The notes beneath the pieces were generated by a model. The model ran no database searches. It was not told the DNA's origin and saw only the letters and a program-made list of their open reading frames with translations. From Gamarada debralockiae (lineage: Eukaryota; Ascomycota; Leotiomycetes; Helotiales; Hyphodiscaceae), in contig NXFV01001453.1 in the NCBI GenBank assembly GCA_002803225.1, forward strand, positions 62,001-126,000: 64,000 nt of DNA, read 5' to 3'. Positions within the stretch are counted from its first letter, which is position 1, and each line of letters begins with the position of its first letter. Shown in pieces: positions 11,422-23,046 of the stretch. Position numbers and translations under genes: made by a program.

Positions 11422-13747
11422 TCTTCAAGCAGTGTTCGACAGGGGTTGTCAAAATCCGGGGTAGCTGCTCGGTAAATCCGGTTGGGTAAGTAAATTCAGG
11501 GACGGGGAAACTCGGGCATCTGGAGAGGATATTAAAGTTAGTTCCCAGATGTATTGAACATCTCTTCTGGGGTCTAATCTTACAAATATTGTTGAAAGGT
11601 CTATGAAGGTACGGTGATATCTACGGATGTAAGTACAGCAGCCGTACTGTGTCGCTTATGGCCGTATACCATACGGCCGGAGAGTACTCGTACGATAAGA
11701 GTTCAGAGAAGTTGAGATTAGATATATAAGGTCTAAACCTCGTAGAGGTAGAGATGAGGAATTGAAGACAATCAAGCCTATTTGGGACTAGCGTCATATG
11801 CACCTCGGTATTAGGGTACTCATAACAACAGGTATAATATAGTCCTAAGAAGCTGCGAGCTATTGGTGAAATATTGTTGCGGGACTAGATTAAAAGTTGG
11901 ACAGGCCCCCTCGACGACTTAATTGAGCAATTTAGATCATTTGTATTCTATCTATACATTGCAAGTATAGCTAGAGAACGTCAGCTTTCTCCCGTTCACT
12001 AAATTTTGTACTTCTAGGATTACTGTCGTCCTGTAGATCGGGTTTATGATATTGGCATATAAATTACCGCATTTCCGGCCCGATCTTTGATATTTGTCAA
12101 ATCTCATTCATTCATCAGCTTCACCGTTCGTTATCTTTGATATCCTCTCCTATACCCCGCGTTACACCTACGAAACGCAATTTTCGCTGGCAGTAGGGCT
12201 GGGTATAGTAGTAGGTACGCTTTCTGCAGGCTTCCTCCCTAATATAGTCCGCTCTTGACTTGATGTTAAAACATTGAAGATCTATCCGTCTTGTTTGACC
12301 TTTTACGACTTACTTCTTGCCTCTGGGTTTATGATAGCCACCCTTAGCAACACAATGAGTAGCGACCGAATATGTAACAATGTTGAGGTTGATCTCTTGG
12401 ATCCGGTCTGGTCAAAGGTCGTAATATTTTAAGATGATTTTAGTTAATTCCTCTTCGCCACTAGTTCTGCTTATAGCCCTCTGCCACCTTATAATGTGTG
12501 CCCATCTATTAAAATATGTATCTGAAGCTCTATTTTTATCAACAGCCAAGTAGCCCAGTTTGACATAGTCTAGTACTATTCCCTCTCCCATGTTATTCCT
12601 AGGTTCCAATGCCAGGTTTGGGATCTCTACCTTGCTGATGTGTTACAAGTCCTCACTAAACTATCTCTCTTCAAGAAATTCAAGATGGGTCACGAATTTA
12701 GCTATATTATTGATGCCCTCTATCCTATCCCAAAGATCAAACAAACTATAGGCCCCGAGGATTGGTGCCTGCATGCTAAACAGAGCTCCTCGCTATAGAA
12801 ACTTGTGGCGTGTCTCCTTATAGCGCAGATATTAGGATGCGTCTTTATGTGTTTATCGCTTGCCTTTATTAGTAAAACGGACTTGCAAACTCTTTTATTC
12901 TAATTGCGTCCCTCATATCGTTGGTCGCGGTTAGCTTGCGCGTGCTTTAGCTCCTCGTGCGGCATGAGGATGGTATCTTGCAGTTTCAAAACATTTCCTG
13001 AGTGATTTGATCTCGTCCAAATCTTGGATTGTTTTCTCGCTGCTATTGTCTAGACATCTAGCCCGGCTAGGACTCTCATGAGGCACAAGTCTCCTTCTAT
13101 TCAGTTTCATTAGTTCTTTCAGCCCTCTGACGAATTGGGGTTGTATATTGCCGTCTTATTTGATAGAAAGCTGCTCAGTCCCTATCGTCGCCATTCTCGA
13201 CAACACGCCAATGCTAACGAGTTCCTTGAAGGTCAAGAGGGCAGTAGGAAGCTGGAAAGAGTGAGAAGGAATGGACTTCTGACCAACAGGACGGCTGAAC
13301 CCATGTTTGCATGGAAGGCCTGGCTGAATGCATCAATAGCGAAGAGGAAGGTATGACAATTGTGAGCAGCAAGTGGGGTACACAGGGCGAGATAACAGGA
13401 CGGCCATATATAGTAGCCATCGTATGGAGTGAACGGATTCTTAGCCAGAAAATATCACTCACCATAATCCAGCTAAAATTTGACAGAAAAGGCGTAAGCC
13501 GGGGGTGGCCCAATAGGCCGGCCAAGATCGGATGCTCGGGAAAGAGACTTCTTTCTGATCGCGTGATTTGATCCTACTTTTAAAGAAGATAAAATAAATA
13601 ACTATTATATAATTTTAGAATTAGTATAAACGAGATTCTAGATTGGATAAGAACTTAACTATTTTGAAGTAAGTAAGCTTATTAATTTATTGGGTTTAAA
13701 TGAAAAAGAAGTGTTTTTAGTACTTTATTTAATATATTTATTATGTA
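11422..13747. other. Gene-poor, AT-rich stretch
   Basis: I find no gene that I can support. One plus-strand stretch (about 12612-12798) stays open and encodes a plausible hydrophobic/charged peptide. It ends in a stop and has no recognised family. The 12412-12609 minus-strand frame is also unassigned. The region is probably decayed repeat. Confidence 0.35.
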
Positions 13748-14002
13748 GGGATCGATTTAAAAGTCCTGACCTGAGCTAGGAGATCTTTGTCGTCGTGGCG
13801 TCTTGGTGCTGTGGCCCGGCAACGGACTACAGGCTTTAGACCCTGAAGGGAAGTCAGGTTAGTGGAGATTACATGCTAGAAGCTCTGTAGAATAGGTCTG
13901 AAGAGCCTGTAGTTTCAGCGGTCACTGTTGCTATATCAGCTGTGTGGCTGGCAGGGGCCTGTAGCCGAGAATTGGCAAGGGTCAGGACTTTTGAACCGAT
14001 CC
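13748..14002. mobile_element. 255-bp MITE-like element with terminal inverted repeats
   Basis: The left end GGATCGATTTAAAAGTCCTG and the reverse complement of the right end, GGATCGGTTCAAAAGTCCTG, match except at two or three positions over about 23 bases. TA lies outside each end (13746-13747 and 14003-14004). The interior has no reading frame. This fits a small non-autonomous Tc1/mariner-class element, unrelated in its ends to the elements at 8814 and 16584. Confidence 0.6.
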
Positions 14003-14557
14003 TACGTACTTGATTAGATTAATAGAGAGGATCGCGTGACTCTATTTTGATTAGGTCGCTTAAAAAACTAGCGCGAGGCTAAAATTATTAGTACGTCGCT
14101 AATTGGGTTATTTCAATCATCCCTTATTCTTCATTAGCCGTTTCCCGGGTCCGGTGTTGCCTAAGGCATCCAATTTCCTGATTCCGCAGTCTCCGTACTC
14201 CTGGATCCTTGATACCTAATACTATCCAGTCGCTACTACAATACTGGCGTTGGAAAATGCTGCTGACCACCAGACTGGATATCATACCTTGCTCTGATCT
14301 CGGCCCGAAAAATGTTATAAATCTTACAGCGTCGTAAGAACTCATACCTGATCCTTCTTGCCTTTTTGAAAAGTTGGCTTCTTTGCTGGTATGTATGGCC
14401 AATTTTGGTATGTGCTGTGGTCTCGGGTCTCGGGTCTCGGGGACCGGGGAAGTGGTCAGCCACATAAGAAGATGATCTTAAAGAGGCTGGAGTCTTTCCC
14501 AGCGCTTCGAGATGGAATCAGCCTCCTTCACTTGCTCTTTCGACTCCTCTTACGAAA
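14003..14557. other. Upstream region of the FAD oxidase gene
   Basis: No gene is supported. A short tandem run of GGTCTCG (three copies, near 14420) is present. The overlapping minus-strand frames here have no homology that I recognise. Confidence 0.4.
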
Positions 14558-16195
14558 ATGTACTTTTCACTCCTTGTAGTTTCTCTAAGCTGTGTCTATG
14601 AAGTTGCTGCAGTGTCTCATGTCTTTCGACGGACGCCTGATCACTTTACTCCACGGGCCCAGAACCCCAGTGAGATCCAGCAGAATCTTGGGCCGCGGCT
14701 ATCCACAAATGCTACTATATACTTTCCTGGAGCCTCTCAATTTGCAGAGGCCACATCTAGGTGGAGCCCCTATGCGCAGCCTAATATCTCCGTTGTGGTG
14801 GAAGTTGCAACGGCCGACGACGTCGCAACAACGATCAAGTACGCCAATAGCGTGGACATGCCCTTCCTTGCCGTCAGCCAGGGTCACGGTAGCCCTGACA
14901 CGTTAGCAAAACTCCAACACGGCATTGAGATCTGGCTCACGAAACTCGATTCTGTTGAAGTTGCAGAGAATGACAATACAGCAGTCCTCGGCGGCGGCGT
15001 CTATATTAAGAAAGTCATCAGCGAGCTGGCAAAGTACAAGAAGGTTACTGGTAAGTCGATCAAACATCGGATACGGCCGATGATGTATCTAACTGCTCTG
15101 TACAGCGAGCGGAGCATGTGGCTGCGTTGGTCTCATGGGTGCAGGTCTCGGAGGCGGCCACGGCCGCCTCCAGGGGTTCTACGGCCTCGTAGCCGATAAT
15201 ATGATCGACCTCAATGTTGTTCTGTGGAACGGCACTCAAGTCAACGTGAGCGCGACATCTTACCCGGACCTCTTCTGGGCTTTGCGAGGGGTAAGTCTCC
15301 ATCCTCTCCAACCGATATTACACGCCTGACTATTCTCAAATCCTCCCAGGCCGGACACAATTATGGTGTCGTCACCAGCCTCACGTACAAGATCTACGAC
15401 GAGCCATCACCAATCTGGTTTTACGGCATTTACTCCTTCACGCAAGATCAACTGGAGTCCCTATTCGAGGAATTGAACCGGCAAGCCAACGCCACGCTTC
15501 CTCGCGAGATGGGTTACATTTACATCAACTATATGTGGAACCCAAACATCAGCACCACTGAGCCCGTCCTGGTGCTGATCTTAAACTTTGCTGGCGACAA
15601 AGAGGCTGCAGCCCCCTACGCTGATCCTTTCAAGGAACTTCAACCAGTTTCCAGCGAGGAAGGGCAGGTGCCCTACCATCAGATCGCCAAAGCTTCGGGC
15701 ACGGACATAGGTGACCCAGTATGCAGCCATGGAGCGGAGCGCCTGCTGTTTGCCGCAGACCTTTTGACATACAATGTCAGTACAAACCGTGCGATCTACG
15801 AGTTGTTTAAGAACATGACGGTGATGAACCCGGAGTACCAGGGGTCCTTCGTCATGTTCGAGAGCTACTCACAGCAAGGGGTCAAGGCTGTGGACTACAA
15901 CAGCACCGCATTTCCTAATCGCGCAAGTAACATAGTGTTTACCTTGGCGGTTGAGTATGATCTAAATCCGGATTTGGATCAAAGAGCGATTGCGTGGGGG
16001 GAACAGACGAGGAGTTTGGCTCATGCTGGGCAGGCGCCTGGCTCGAATTTGGAAGTGTATGTGAATTACGCGTTTGGAAGCGAGACTTTAGAGAGTATGT
16101 ACGGGTATGAGCCATGGAGGTTGGAGAAGTTAAGGGGCTTGAAGAAGGAGTGGGATCCGTATAATAAATTTGGGTTCTATTTGCCCATTTCTTAG
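14558..16195 (+). CDS. Secreted FAD-linked oxidoreductase, berberine-bridge-enzyme type
   Basis: Three exons (14558-15050, 15106-15290, 15350-16195) join to 507 residues. The first 18 or so residues form a signal peptide. The FAD-binding PCMH domain follows. It has [12 protein letters not shown], then AVSQGHGS (whose His may bind FAD), then the glycine-rich stretch [18 protein letters not shown], whose first Cys lies where bicovalent family members attach FAD. After that comes [20 protein letters not shown], split exactly by intron 2. The C-terminus has the BBE signature ([20 protein letters not shown], then [10 protein letters not shown]). These enzymes oxidise carbohydrates or secondary metabolites. 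The substrate cannot be told, and no biosynthetic genes sit next to it. The reading frame is intact. Confidence 0.9.
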
Positions 16196-16583
16196 GAAGG
16201 AGGGGAGTCGGCAGGAGAGTGAGGCGTAGTACTTATTAGATAAATTTTGTTTCGTGATTTTAAGATTCTTATTGACTTATTAATTTTACTTTTATTTTAT
16301 TTTGTATCTGAGGAATAGAGAACAGTTTAGAGTAGATTATAAAATTGTATTTATTACTACTAAATCGCCTTTCCTAACAAATCCTGTCCAGTCTCTTCGT
16401 CGGTCTTTACTCGTATGTGTGATGGGAGCGGTGTGAATAGCTTTGAACACTGCGCTAACTGGCCAAAAAGGCACAAGAATCGATTGGCAATCGATTCGTT
16501 ATTCTACTATATAAGGGTGGCTCATAATGCCGACACATGCCGCACGCACCAGCGCCGTCACAGTATGGATCTTAAGTGGATTA
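16196..16583. other. Intergenic, nothing recognised
   Basis: AT-rich downstream sequence of the oxidase gene. No gene or repeat is supported apart from the element that begins at 16584. Confidence 0.4.
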
Positions 16584-17320
16584 CAGTAAAACCTGATATA
16601 AGAATCCTGTAGATAAGAATATCTGACCAATAAGAATACGCTAATAAGAACCAAGCTTTTTAATATAACCCTAAGAATAACCTCCAACCTTAGAATATTC
16701 TTACTATTCTATAGTCCTTACTTTAAATGGCCTCACTAGCTATAAGAATATGGCGCCACAAAGCTCTTTTTGATCAGCTCCAGCTGGCCAAAATCGCAAA
16801 TCTGTCACTGATTGTATACCTGTCAGCGAATTCATTAATATACCAAGCGAGATAGTTGATAATGAGGATCATAATATATTTGCTTCTGTGGTTAAGCGAT
16901 ATAGCATAGATCTAGAAAGTATAATTGAGGAGGTTAAGGAGGTTGAGGAGGGAGAAATTAAGATAGAGAAGGTCTTAAATAAAGTAGCTTTGAAGGCAAT
17001 AAGACTATTAAATCACTGGAGCTATAGCAAGAGGATGGCCAAGTTATGACTGTTTAGCTACTTGATCACATTAAGAGGAGGATATAGCTAGCTAAGATTG
17101 AGAGCAAGAAGCAGACGACTTTAGATAGATTTTTTGCATGCAAATAGACCTTCGCGAATAAGTAATTTACATGTAATTCAACAATCTTTATGAATTCGAG
17201 TGATTTCAGCTCAAATCTCTTCCTTTGATATTGCTGTCACGTGCACCTCTCTATAAGAATGCCCCCTTATAAGAATATTACCCCTTGAACTGAGCGTACT
17301 CTTATATCCAGGTTTTACTG
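16584..17320 (+). mobile_element. 737-bp internally deleted pogo/Tigger-type transposon
   Basis: The ends are CAGTAAAACCTGATATAAGA on the left and, in reverse complement, CAGTAAAACCTGGATATAAG on the right. TA sits outside both (16582-16583 and 17321-17322). Inside, 16812-17049 reads openly as an acidic segment (SEFINIPSEIVDNEDHNIF onward). After a stop and a frame change, QTTLDRFFACK lies around 17111-17143. An acidic linker followed by a TLDxFF-like end is typical of the C-terminus of pogo/CENP-B-like transposases. The DNA-binding and DDE parts are missing, so this is a deletion derivative that cannot move by itself. Confidence 0.7.
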
Positions 17321-17342
17321 TAGAAGGTCAGTGGCGAAGGTT

Positions 17343-17998
17343 TTAAATTTCTCCGGGGTATTTATGAGAGGCTTCCGTTGAAGGGACCGCCAATGAGATT
17401 CCCACACGGTTCCCAATATTTGAGATCTTCAGGAATAGTCGTTCGAAAGATTCATAAGAATCCTCCAACAACAACCAAGCCGAGCCGCGTCCCAAATACA
17501 GCTGCAAAGCTTCCGGCCCAGTATCAAGTGTCTCCCAAAGACCAATGAAGTGTTCCGAGGTAATTGGGAAAATTGAGAATCCAGAACACCAGGCCAATGG
17601 CAACCTGGAAAGGATAATCGTCAAATATCTCCCGGAATCGGTTGACACGACTTGCGGGACATAGATGATTCGTTTGTTGACCAGAAAGTGTTTGCGAAGT
17701 ATCTGCTTTGGAACATCATAGCCTCTATAGGACTGCTCTTCGGACCAAGAATGGCAATAAGTTCTGTAGAATTCGTCTTCCATACCTTCGAGATTTGTGA
17801 AGCGAATAGCGAGACGCATTTACTACCATGGCAGCCTAGAACTTCCAACGGATTTTCAACGTCATTATGTGACACAGTTGAGACCCCTTTGTTTTGAGGG
17901 AGCCAGTAGGAAATAAGTCCTCCTAGCGAATCCCGATTGGCTGGCAGGTAAGCTATTTTACGTGAATCCGGTTGGACGAGCTTTTTCTTCCGCCACAC
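17343..17998 (-). pseudogene. Unknown protein gene, apparently frameshifted
   Basis: Two overlapping minus-strand frames look like one protein interrupted by a frame change. The upstream part reads PANRDSLGGLISYWLP and later ENPLEVLGCHGSK. The downstream part (start near 17819) reads RFTNLEGMEDEFYRTYCHSW, then PKQILRKHFLVNKRIIYVPQ and a Ser/Leu-rich tail to a stop at 17343. The frame change lies near 17820. The upstream frame has no ATG of its own, since it opens at a GTG, so a 5' exon may be missing. I recognise no domain. The composition is protein-like, so this is more than a shadow, but its function cannot be stated. It could also be a real gene with an unusual intron. Confidence 0.35.
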
Positions 17999-18463
17999 CC
18001 TTCCCCCCTTTCAAATCATTTCGATCTTCTAACTCCGAGCGGCTTCCCCGATTCTGGAGAAGTGTTTTTTGTAGAAGGAGGCGTGTGGAACGCGCCCAAA
18101 GTTGGATTGCGAATCCGACGAAAGACTGCAAAGCAGCAAGCAAAGCAATTGTGCTACCATGCGTTCCAACTCGCCCTCGAAGATCGTTCTAGGTCCGAAA
18201 TTTTAGGTATAAATAGTCAGTCAAATGGTTGCATTTACGTCTGCTCATGATGCTAAACACATTCTATAACTTGCCAGGAAAACCTGACACCTTCACTTCA
18301 GCAGTTCTTTCGTACTCACATAATGAGGTACATTGCCGGTACTCGCCTCTCGACTACCAAGCAGAGACTCAACCCGTGACTTCGACAACTCTTTTTTCTT
18401 GTTCCGAAAACCAGCAAGTCTACCACTGTCAGCACTTCTTACTTCCAGCAAACAATACTCATC
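17999..18463. other. Intergenic, nothing firm
   Basis: The overlapping short frames in both directions show no recognisable family. This is the upstream region of the hydrolase pseudogene. Confidence 0.35.
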
Positions 18464-19422
18464 ATGGACACCATCGCCCCCATTGGCCGCGACATCATGG
18501 CAAGTTTCGGCCCAAATTTCCAAGCACATGGGGATATGCTTCGACAACCCGGGAACGCGTCGAGAATTCAAGCTGCGAAACGAGAGCTATTCTCGTACGG
18601 ATTACACGAACGACAGAAGTTAGACTTGTACTCACCCTCTGAACTTGCACCCAAGCCAGCTTCGAACAAGTCACGATCCATTCTCATATTCGCATATGCG
18701 GCGCGTATGTCTCGGGAGATCGAATACTCGATGCTATTCCCGGCGACCTTGCCTACAAGAACTTGGGATATTTCTTTGCAGAGAAATTGGGATTCGATAC
18801 TCTTGTGATGGATTACAGGCTTCTAAGTCATGGGGCGAAATTTCGTAGCGGTGGAGAAGACGTCGGCGGGGCTATGGACTGGGTTGAGTCCCGATTTGGA
18901 TCTGGGCTGAGTGCCTCGGATAGGCCAAGAGATGTGTTCATACTGGGAAACTCTGCTGGGGCAGTCCATGGGTCAACGTGTTTGTTTGACAAGCAGTTCA
19001 GTGTGAAGCGAGAGAGCTTTGTCAGTTGAGACAACGGCGTCAAGCTGATAGGAGTTGTTTTCTTGGGATGCCCATCCCGTTTGGATTTCAACGGTGGTTT
19101 GAAGGACATGCTTCAAGTCTACTATGGTGGTGAGAAAGAAAACAAAATCTCTGAGCCAACAGCGTTGATGGAAAGAGCGGCTCTTGGGAGAAGCGGAGAG
19201 GTACAAGCATGGCCACAGGTACTGATCGTTGTGAGTGAACTAGACCCGGAAGATATAGTGTAGGCTGGAAAGGTGCTTGCCAAGTCGTGGCATAAAAGAG
19301 GAGGTGAAGGAGCATTCATGGAAGTCAAGGGACATAATCATTTAAGTCCACCCTTATCGCTGGGTACTGGTGCTGAGAGGGAGGAGTTTTGGGGGTTCAA
19401 TGTCGGGACATGGATGCTTTAA
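18464..19422 (+). pseudogene. Alpha/beta-hydrolase pseudogene
   Basis: Translation from the ATG at 18464 gives a typical small fungal hydrolase. After about residue 75 the frame changes, near 18690-18705. The GGAY-type oxyanion block (CGAYVSGDRILDAIPGD) is in a shifted frame that continues through EKLGFDTLVMDYRLLSHGAK to the nucleophile elbow GNSAG (18946-18960). Two in-frame stops follow: TGA at 19027-19029 and TAG at 19261-19263. The same frame carries on past both, with the Asp-type block VVSELDPED and the His-type block KGHNHLSPP, to a final stop at 19420. The catalytic Ser, Asp and His positions are therefore all still readable, which suggests recent inactivation. Esterase or formamidase-like activity of the ancestor is inference. 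Confidence 0.75.
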
Positions 19423-19897
19423 AGCGATACGTTGATTAGTTTATAGAAAGCGATGCCTTATATAGAACTTGCTCACACGCTCAGAAGTATTGAATGAATG
19501 ATACATCTGTAACTCGAATGTACTTTTTTTGCCATTCCCGGACAGTGCGGGGTATTCTGTTATTTGTGATCGCGGGGTAGGGCGGCCCCGTTAAAAGCCA
19601 ATAATCCCGGTTACCCGCTGTATGCAAGACATTTGCACCTTTCACCAATAATCTTTCGATTCTCATACCATTGTGACTGGGAGTGCAGTAGATAAGGCTA
19701 GAAGTCAACTTAGTGTATGCATAGTCGGGGGAAGCTTATGCACTTCCGACCTCAAGAGTCTTTAGGGTCTTTAGGACACTTTTCGGTCAGAAATTGCGCT
19801 CAATTCATCCTCTGAGGATACACAACTCAACTCACACCATCTTCTTGAGTCAGTTCCATTCTATCCAAGGTTTAATGATCGAGACAGTTGTTATATC
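19423..19897. other. Upstream region of the Zn2Cys6 regulator
   Basis: No gene is supported. The stretch contains the 5' region of the regulator that starts at 19898. Confidence 0.4.
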
Positions 19898-22828
19898 ATG
19901 CAGGCATATGATAAGCCGCTCCCTCCGTCAATCAACTATCTCAACCAGCCACAGAAGCGGAAACGGTCACCGAGAGCCGCGATCGCCTGTGAATCTTGCC
20001 GAGAATCGAAATCAAAGGTTGTTTATTTCTTCTCTCACGTTCTGATTCCATTTGTTGTCGCTTGCTAACATGTCATCCTTTAGTGTGACCAAGGGCAACC
20101 GTGTCGTGTATGTGCTCGTGAGTGGATTTCCTATGCTGAGTGTCATGATTTAACGCACCTCTAACGGCTTTTATTTATGAGCAGGTCATTCTCTGGAATG
20201 TGTTTATCGCCAGAAAAGAGCAAATAGGCCAAACAGTACTTCCAGTCACCCAAGTTCGACATTGGGAACCAGAGGGAGAGAAGTGTTGGCAGGCGGCAAT
20301 GTGCTGGGAAGATCACTACAACCTGCGTGAGTGCTTTGGATCACATTCGGACCCTGATTACAATCATCTAACTGCCAGTTTCAGAAACAATGAAAGGCGA
20401 AGAACAATTGCTATCGCTCCTCAAAATGCCTCGCTGAAGGACAGGGCATTTAAACCTGTTGCGACAAGGCTATACGAATCCGAGGTAGTGGATATTTCAT
20501 CACCCATTGAAGAAATAAACAGCAATGCCTGGCAAGCTGGTAAAATTATTAATCTTGGAACTGCCCATAACGATGAAGATCCGGAACGTTTGGGCGATTC
20601 TGACAGCCTCCAACTAGGTAGGCAGGAGACCGACGGCTTATGGATCCTCGTCTAACACAGCCTCACAGATGGACCAGAATACGAGCAGCTGAGCCCAAAT
20701 GGCTTTGGGGAAGTGAATAAGTCAACAAGCGGAACCGAGTTCTATGGTCCAACAGCGACTCTCGCATTTCTCCTCGAGCTTCGGTCACGAGCTTGCTCCT
20801 TTCAGTCTCAGACCCGCCAAACAAATCGCCCTACATCAAGGGGCAGCTTAGGATCCCACAGGTCTCGTAAACTATCAATTGTGAACTTCTTCCACAGCGC
20901 TGACAACGATGTGTCTGAAAATTTACCTTCGATTGATGAAGGTACTGAGATTGGAGGACAGAACCCCTTGAATCAAGGACCAGCGGTGGCTTCGCCAGCC
21001 TCATGCATCGTATCAAACTATCCGGCGACGAATCATGATGTGGAGAAGGAATGCATCCAGCTTTTCTTTGCGAACCTGCACACCGTATACTGCTTCCTCG
21101 ACAAGAATTCCTTCATGGAATCTTGCGACAGACTAATATGGTCTCCTGATCCTGAAGCGACAAAACCACGTGGGCCCCAGTATCTTTCAAAATTCTCTGC
21201 ACTTTACTATGCTGTTGTAGCAGTTGGAGCTATAACAGCCGGTGATGACGCTGTTTCTGCACCGAAGGTTCAGAGTTTCTTGGAAGCTCGCTCGAAGCAA
21301 CGGAGTGAACGCTCTACCACCAAAAAGTCAGCGTATCCTCCTTTGGAATTGGCCCAGATATATTTCGCAAAAGCTAAGGCGCTCTTGGGGGATCTGTTTG
21401 AGGTTTGTTCTTTGGAGAGTACGCAGACACTATTTCTCATGGTATGTTTTCTACAAGTGGAGTTGGAACCCGTCACTCACATCTGGCAGTCCATATTTTG
21501 CCAGTATGCGTTGAAACCTCATGGCAGCTACATGTATAGCGGCATGGCGACCAGAACGGCATCAGCAATTGGTATTGCGAATGACCCCGACCTGTCGAGA
21601 AACACAATTGGAGCCATTCGGACTTGGTGGTAAGATCTCTGACCCCCTCAATACCTCAACTTGGCTGAAAGAATGGAACAATAGGTGCATGTATTACCAC
21701 GAGATGTGAGTATACCATCTTGGAAACCCTACGATCCCACAGCCACTAACTCGTGGATGCTCCAACAGGGAAGTATGCTGCTCCTTGGGCCGAGAGACAT
21801 TCCTGAGGGAGCCACCGTATTACTCAGTGTTTATGGGCAAATTTCCAGTAACCCAGGCCCTTCCCCAACCCAATCTCAGCACTGACTTGATCCATCAGGA
21901 TCCACTACCATCTCAATACGCCACAAACAGCGACAAAAACGTCTTCTTCGGCCGCGCAATGACAGAATTAGCCTACATCCTCAAGCGAACCTCAGAAGGA
22001 ATCTACCACTCTCCCTCCACTCTCTCCCAACTCGACAAATCAGTCGCAGCATTGAACCTCGATCGTGATCTGCTCCAATGGAAGGCTCAACTCGTGCCTA
22101 TCTTTGACTTAGACGATACGCCCCTTACCGAACCAGAATTTGTGACAAAGAAGAAAATCGTTTTGAAGCTGCGGTTCTACAGCGCCAGGATTCTTATACA
22201 CAGGTCGTTCCTGGTCGCCGCTGCATATCAAGGATCTTCGTCACAATTTGTGGCGAATATTCAACACTGCCTCGATGCTTCCAGGGAAACGATCTATCTG
22301 CTGTATGATACGTTCATGAATCGGCCATTCTTTCGAACTTGGTGGTATAACACCACCTACGCTTTCAACGCTATAACCATCATCCTCTACGTCCTCGTCT
22401 CGCACTTACAGAAAGGAAGCAGTGAGGAACTCCTTAAGGTTGTGGAGAAGAGTCTGAAGATCTTTCAGGCGATGGATGGGATTGCTGTTGCGAGACGATG
22501 TGCGGAATTGACGCAGGAGATCTTTGATGTTGCGAAGATGTCTGTCCAAGCTCAGCAGCAACAGGGTCAGGCTTCCAACCTCAGTGATAGTATCGATGGC
22601 TTGGTTCAAGGGGACGCCGAGGCTCCTATCGTAGCACAAGCGGTGCCTGATTTGCAAGGAAATAGAAATGCGTGGGGAGACATCGACACGTCAAACTTGC
22701 AGAACGACTTCTTTGCCAGTTTGGTGAATCCCAACATTCTGGATAACTTTGGAGCCAATTTGGCCAACATGGATCTGGATCTGGCGTCGCTTGAGAACGT
22801 CGATTTCTTCCGAGATTTTGGGACTTGA
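19898..22828 (+). CDS. Zn2Cys6 transcription factor with fungal-specific regulatory domain
   Basis: Eight exons (19898-20017, 20084-20117, 20185-20326, 20379-20617, 20669-21441, 21490-21629, 21685-21705, 21769-22828) join to 842 residues. The zinc cluster at residues 31-58 is spread over three exons. Spacing is C-x2-C-x6-C-x5-C-x2-C-x6-C, reading CESCRESKSK, then CDQGQPCRVCA, then RHSLEC, with basic residues before it. The middle region holds the fungal transcription factor domain (PF04082 type): FFANLHTVYCFLDKNSF, ALKPHGSYMYSGMATRTASA, then WWCMYYHEMEVCCSLGR, the last rebuilt across two small introns including a 21-base exon. The C-terminus is acidic and Asn-rich, like an activation domain. 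The target genes are unknown. The broken hydrolase lies directly upstream on the same strand. Confidence 0.9.
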
Positions 22829-23046
22829 TCACCGAGCGAAGACGAGGGAAGACGAGTGAATCATGCGGAAGAGGAGCTGCAGAAATGTAAACACAATATA
22901 AGCCTCATTGAGACCCTGAATGCCTAATCAGCTTGATTGAACATCTCAGCATCACACTTTGTCTCCCATTTCCTGTCTTGCTGAGGCCCCAAGATCCATC
23001 CTTATTGAACGCCATCGCTATGCACCGGTTCCATTCCTTGTCCTGT
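22829..23046. other. Convergent 3' region
   Basis: Short gap between the stops of the Zn2Cys6 regulator and the minus-strand CFD1 gene. It presumably holds both 3' ends. Confidence 0.5.
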
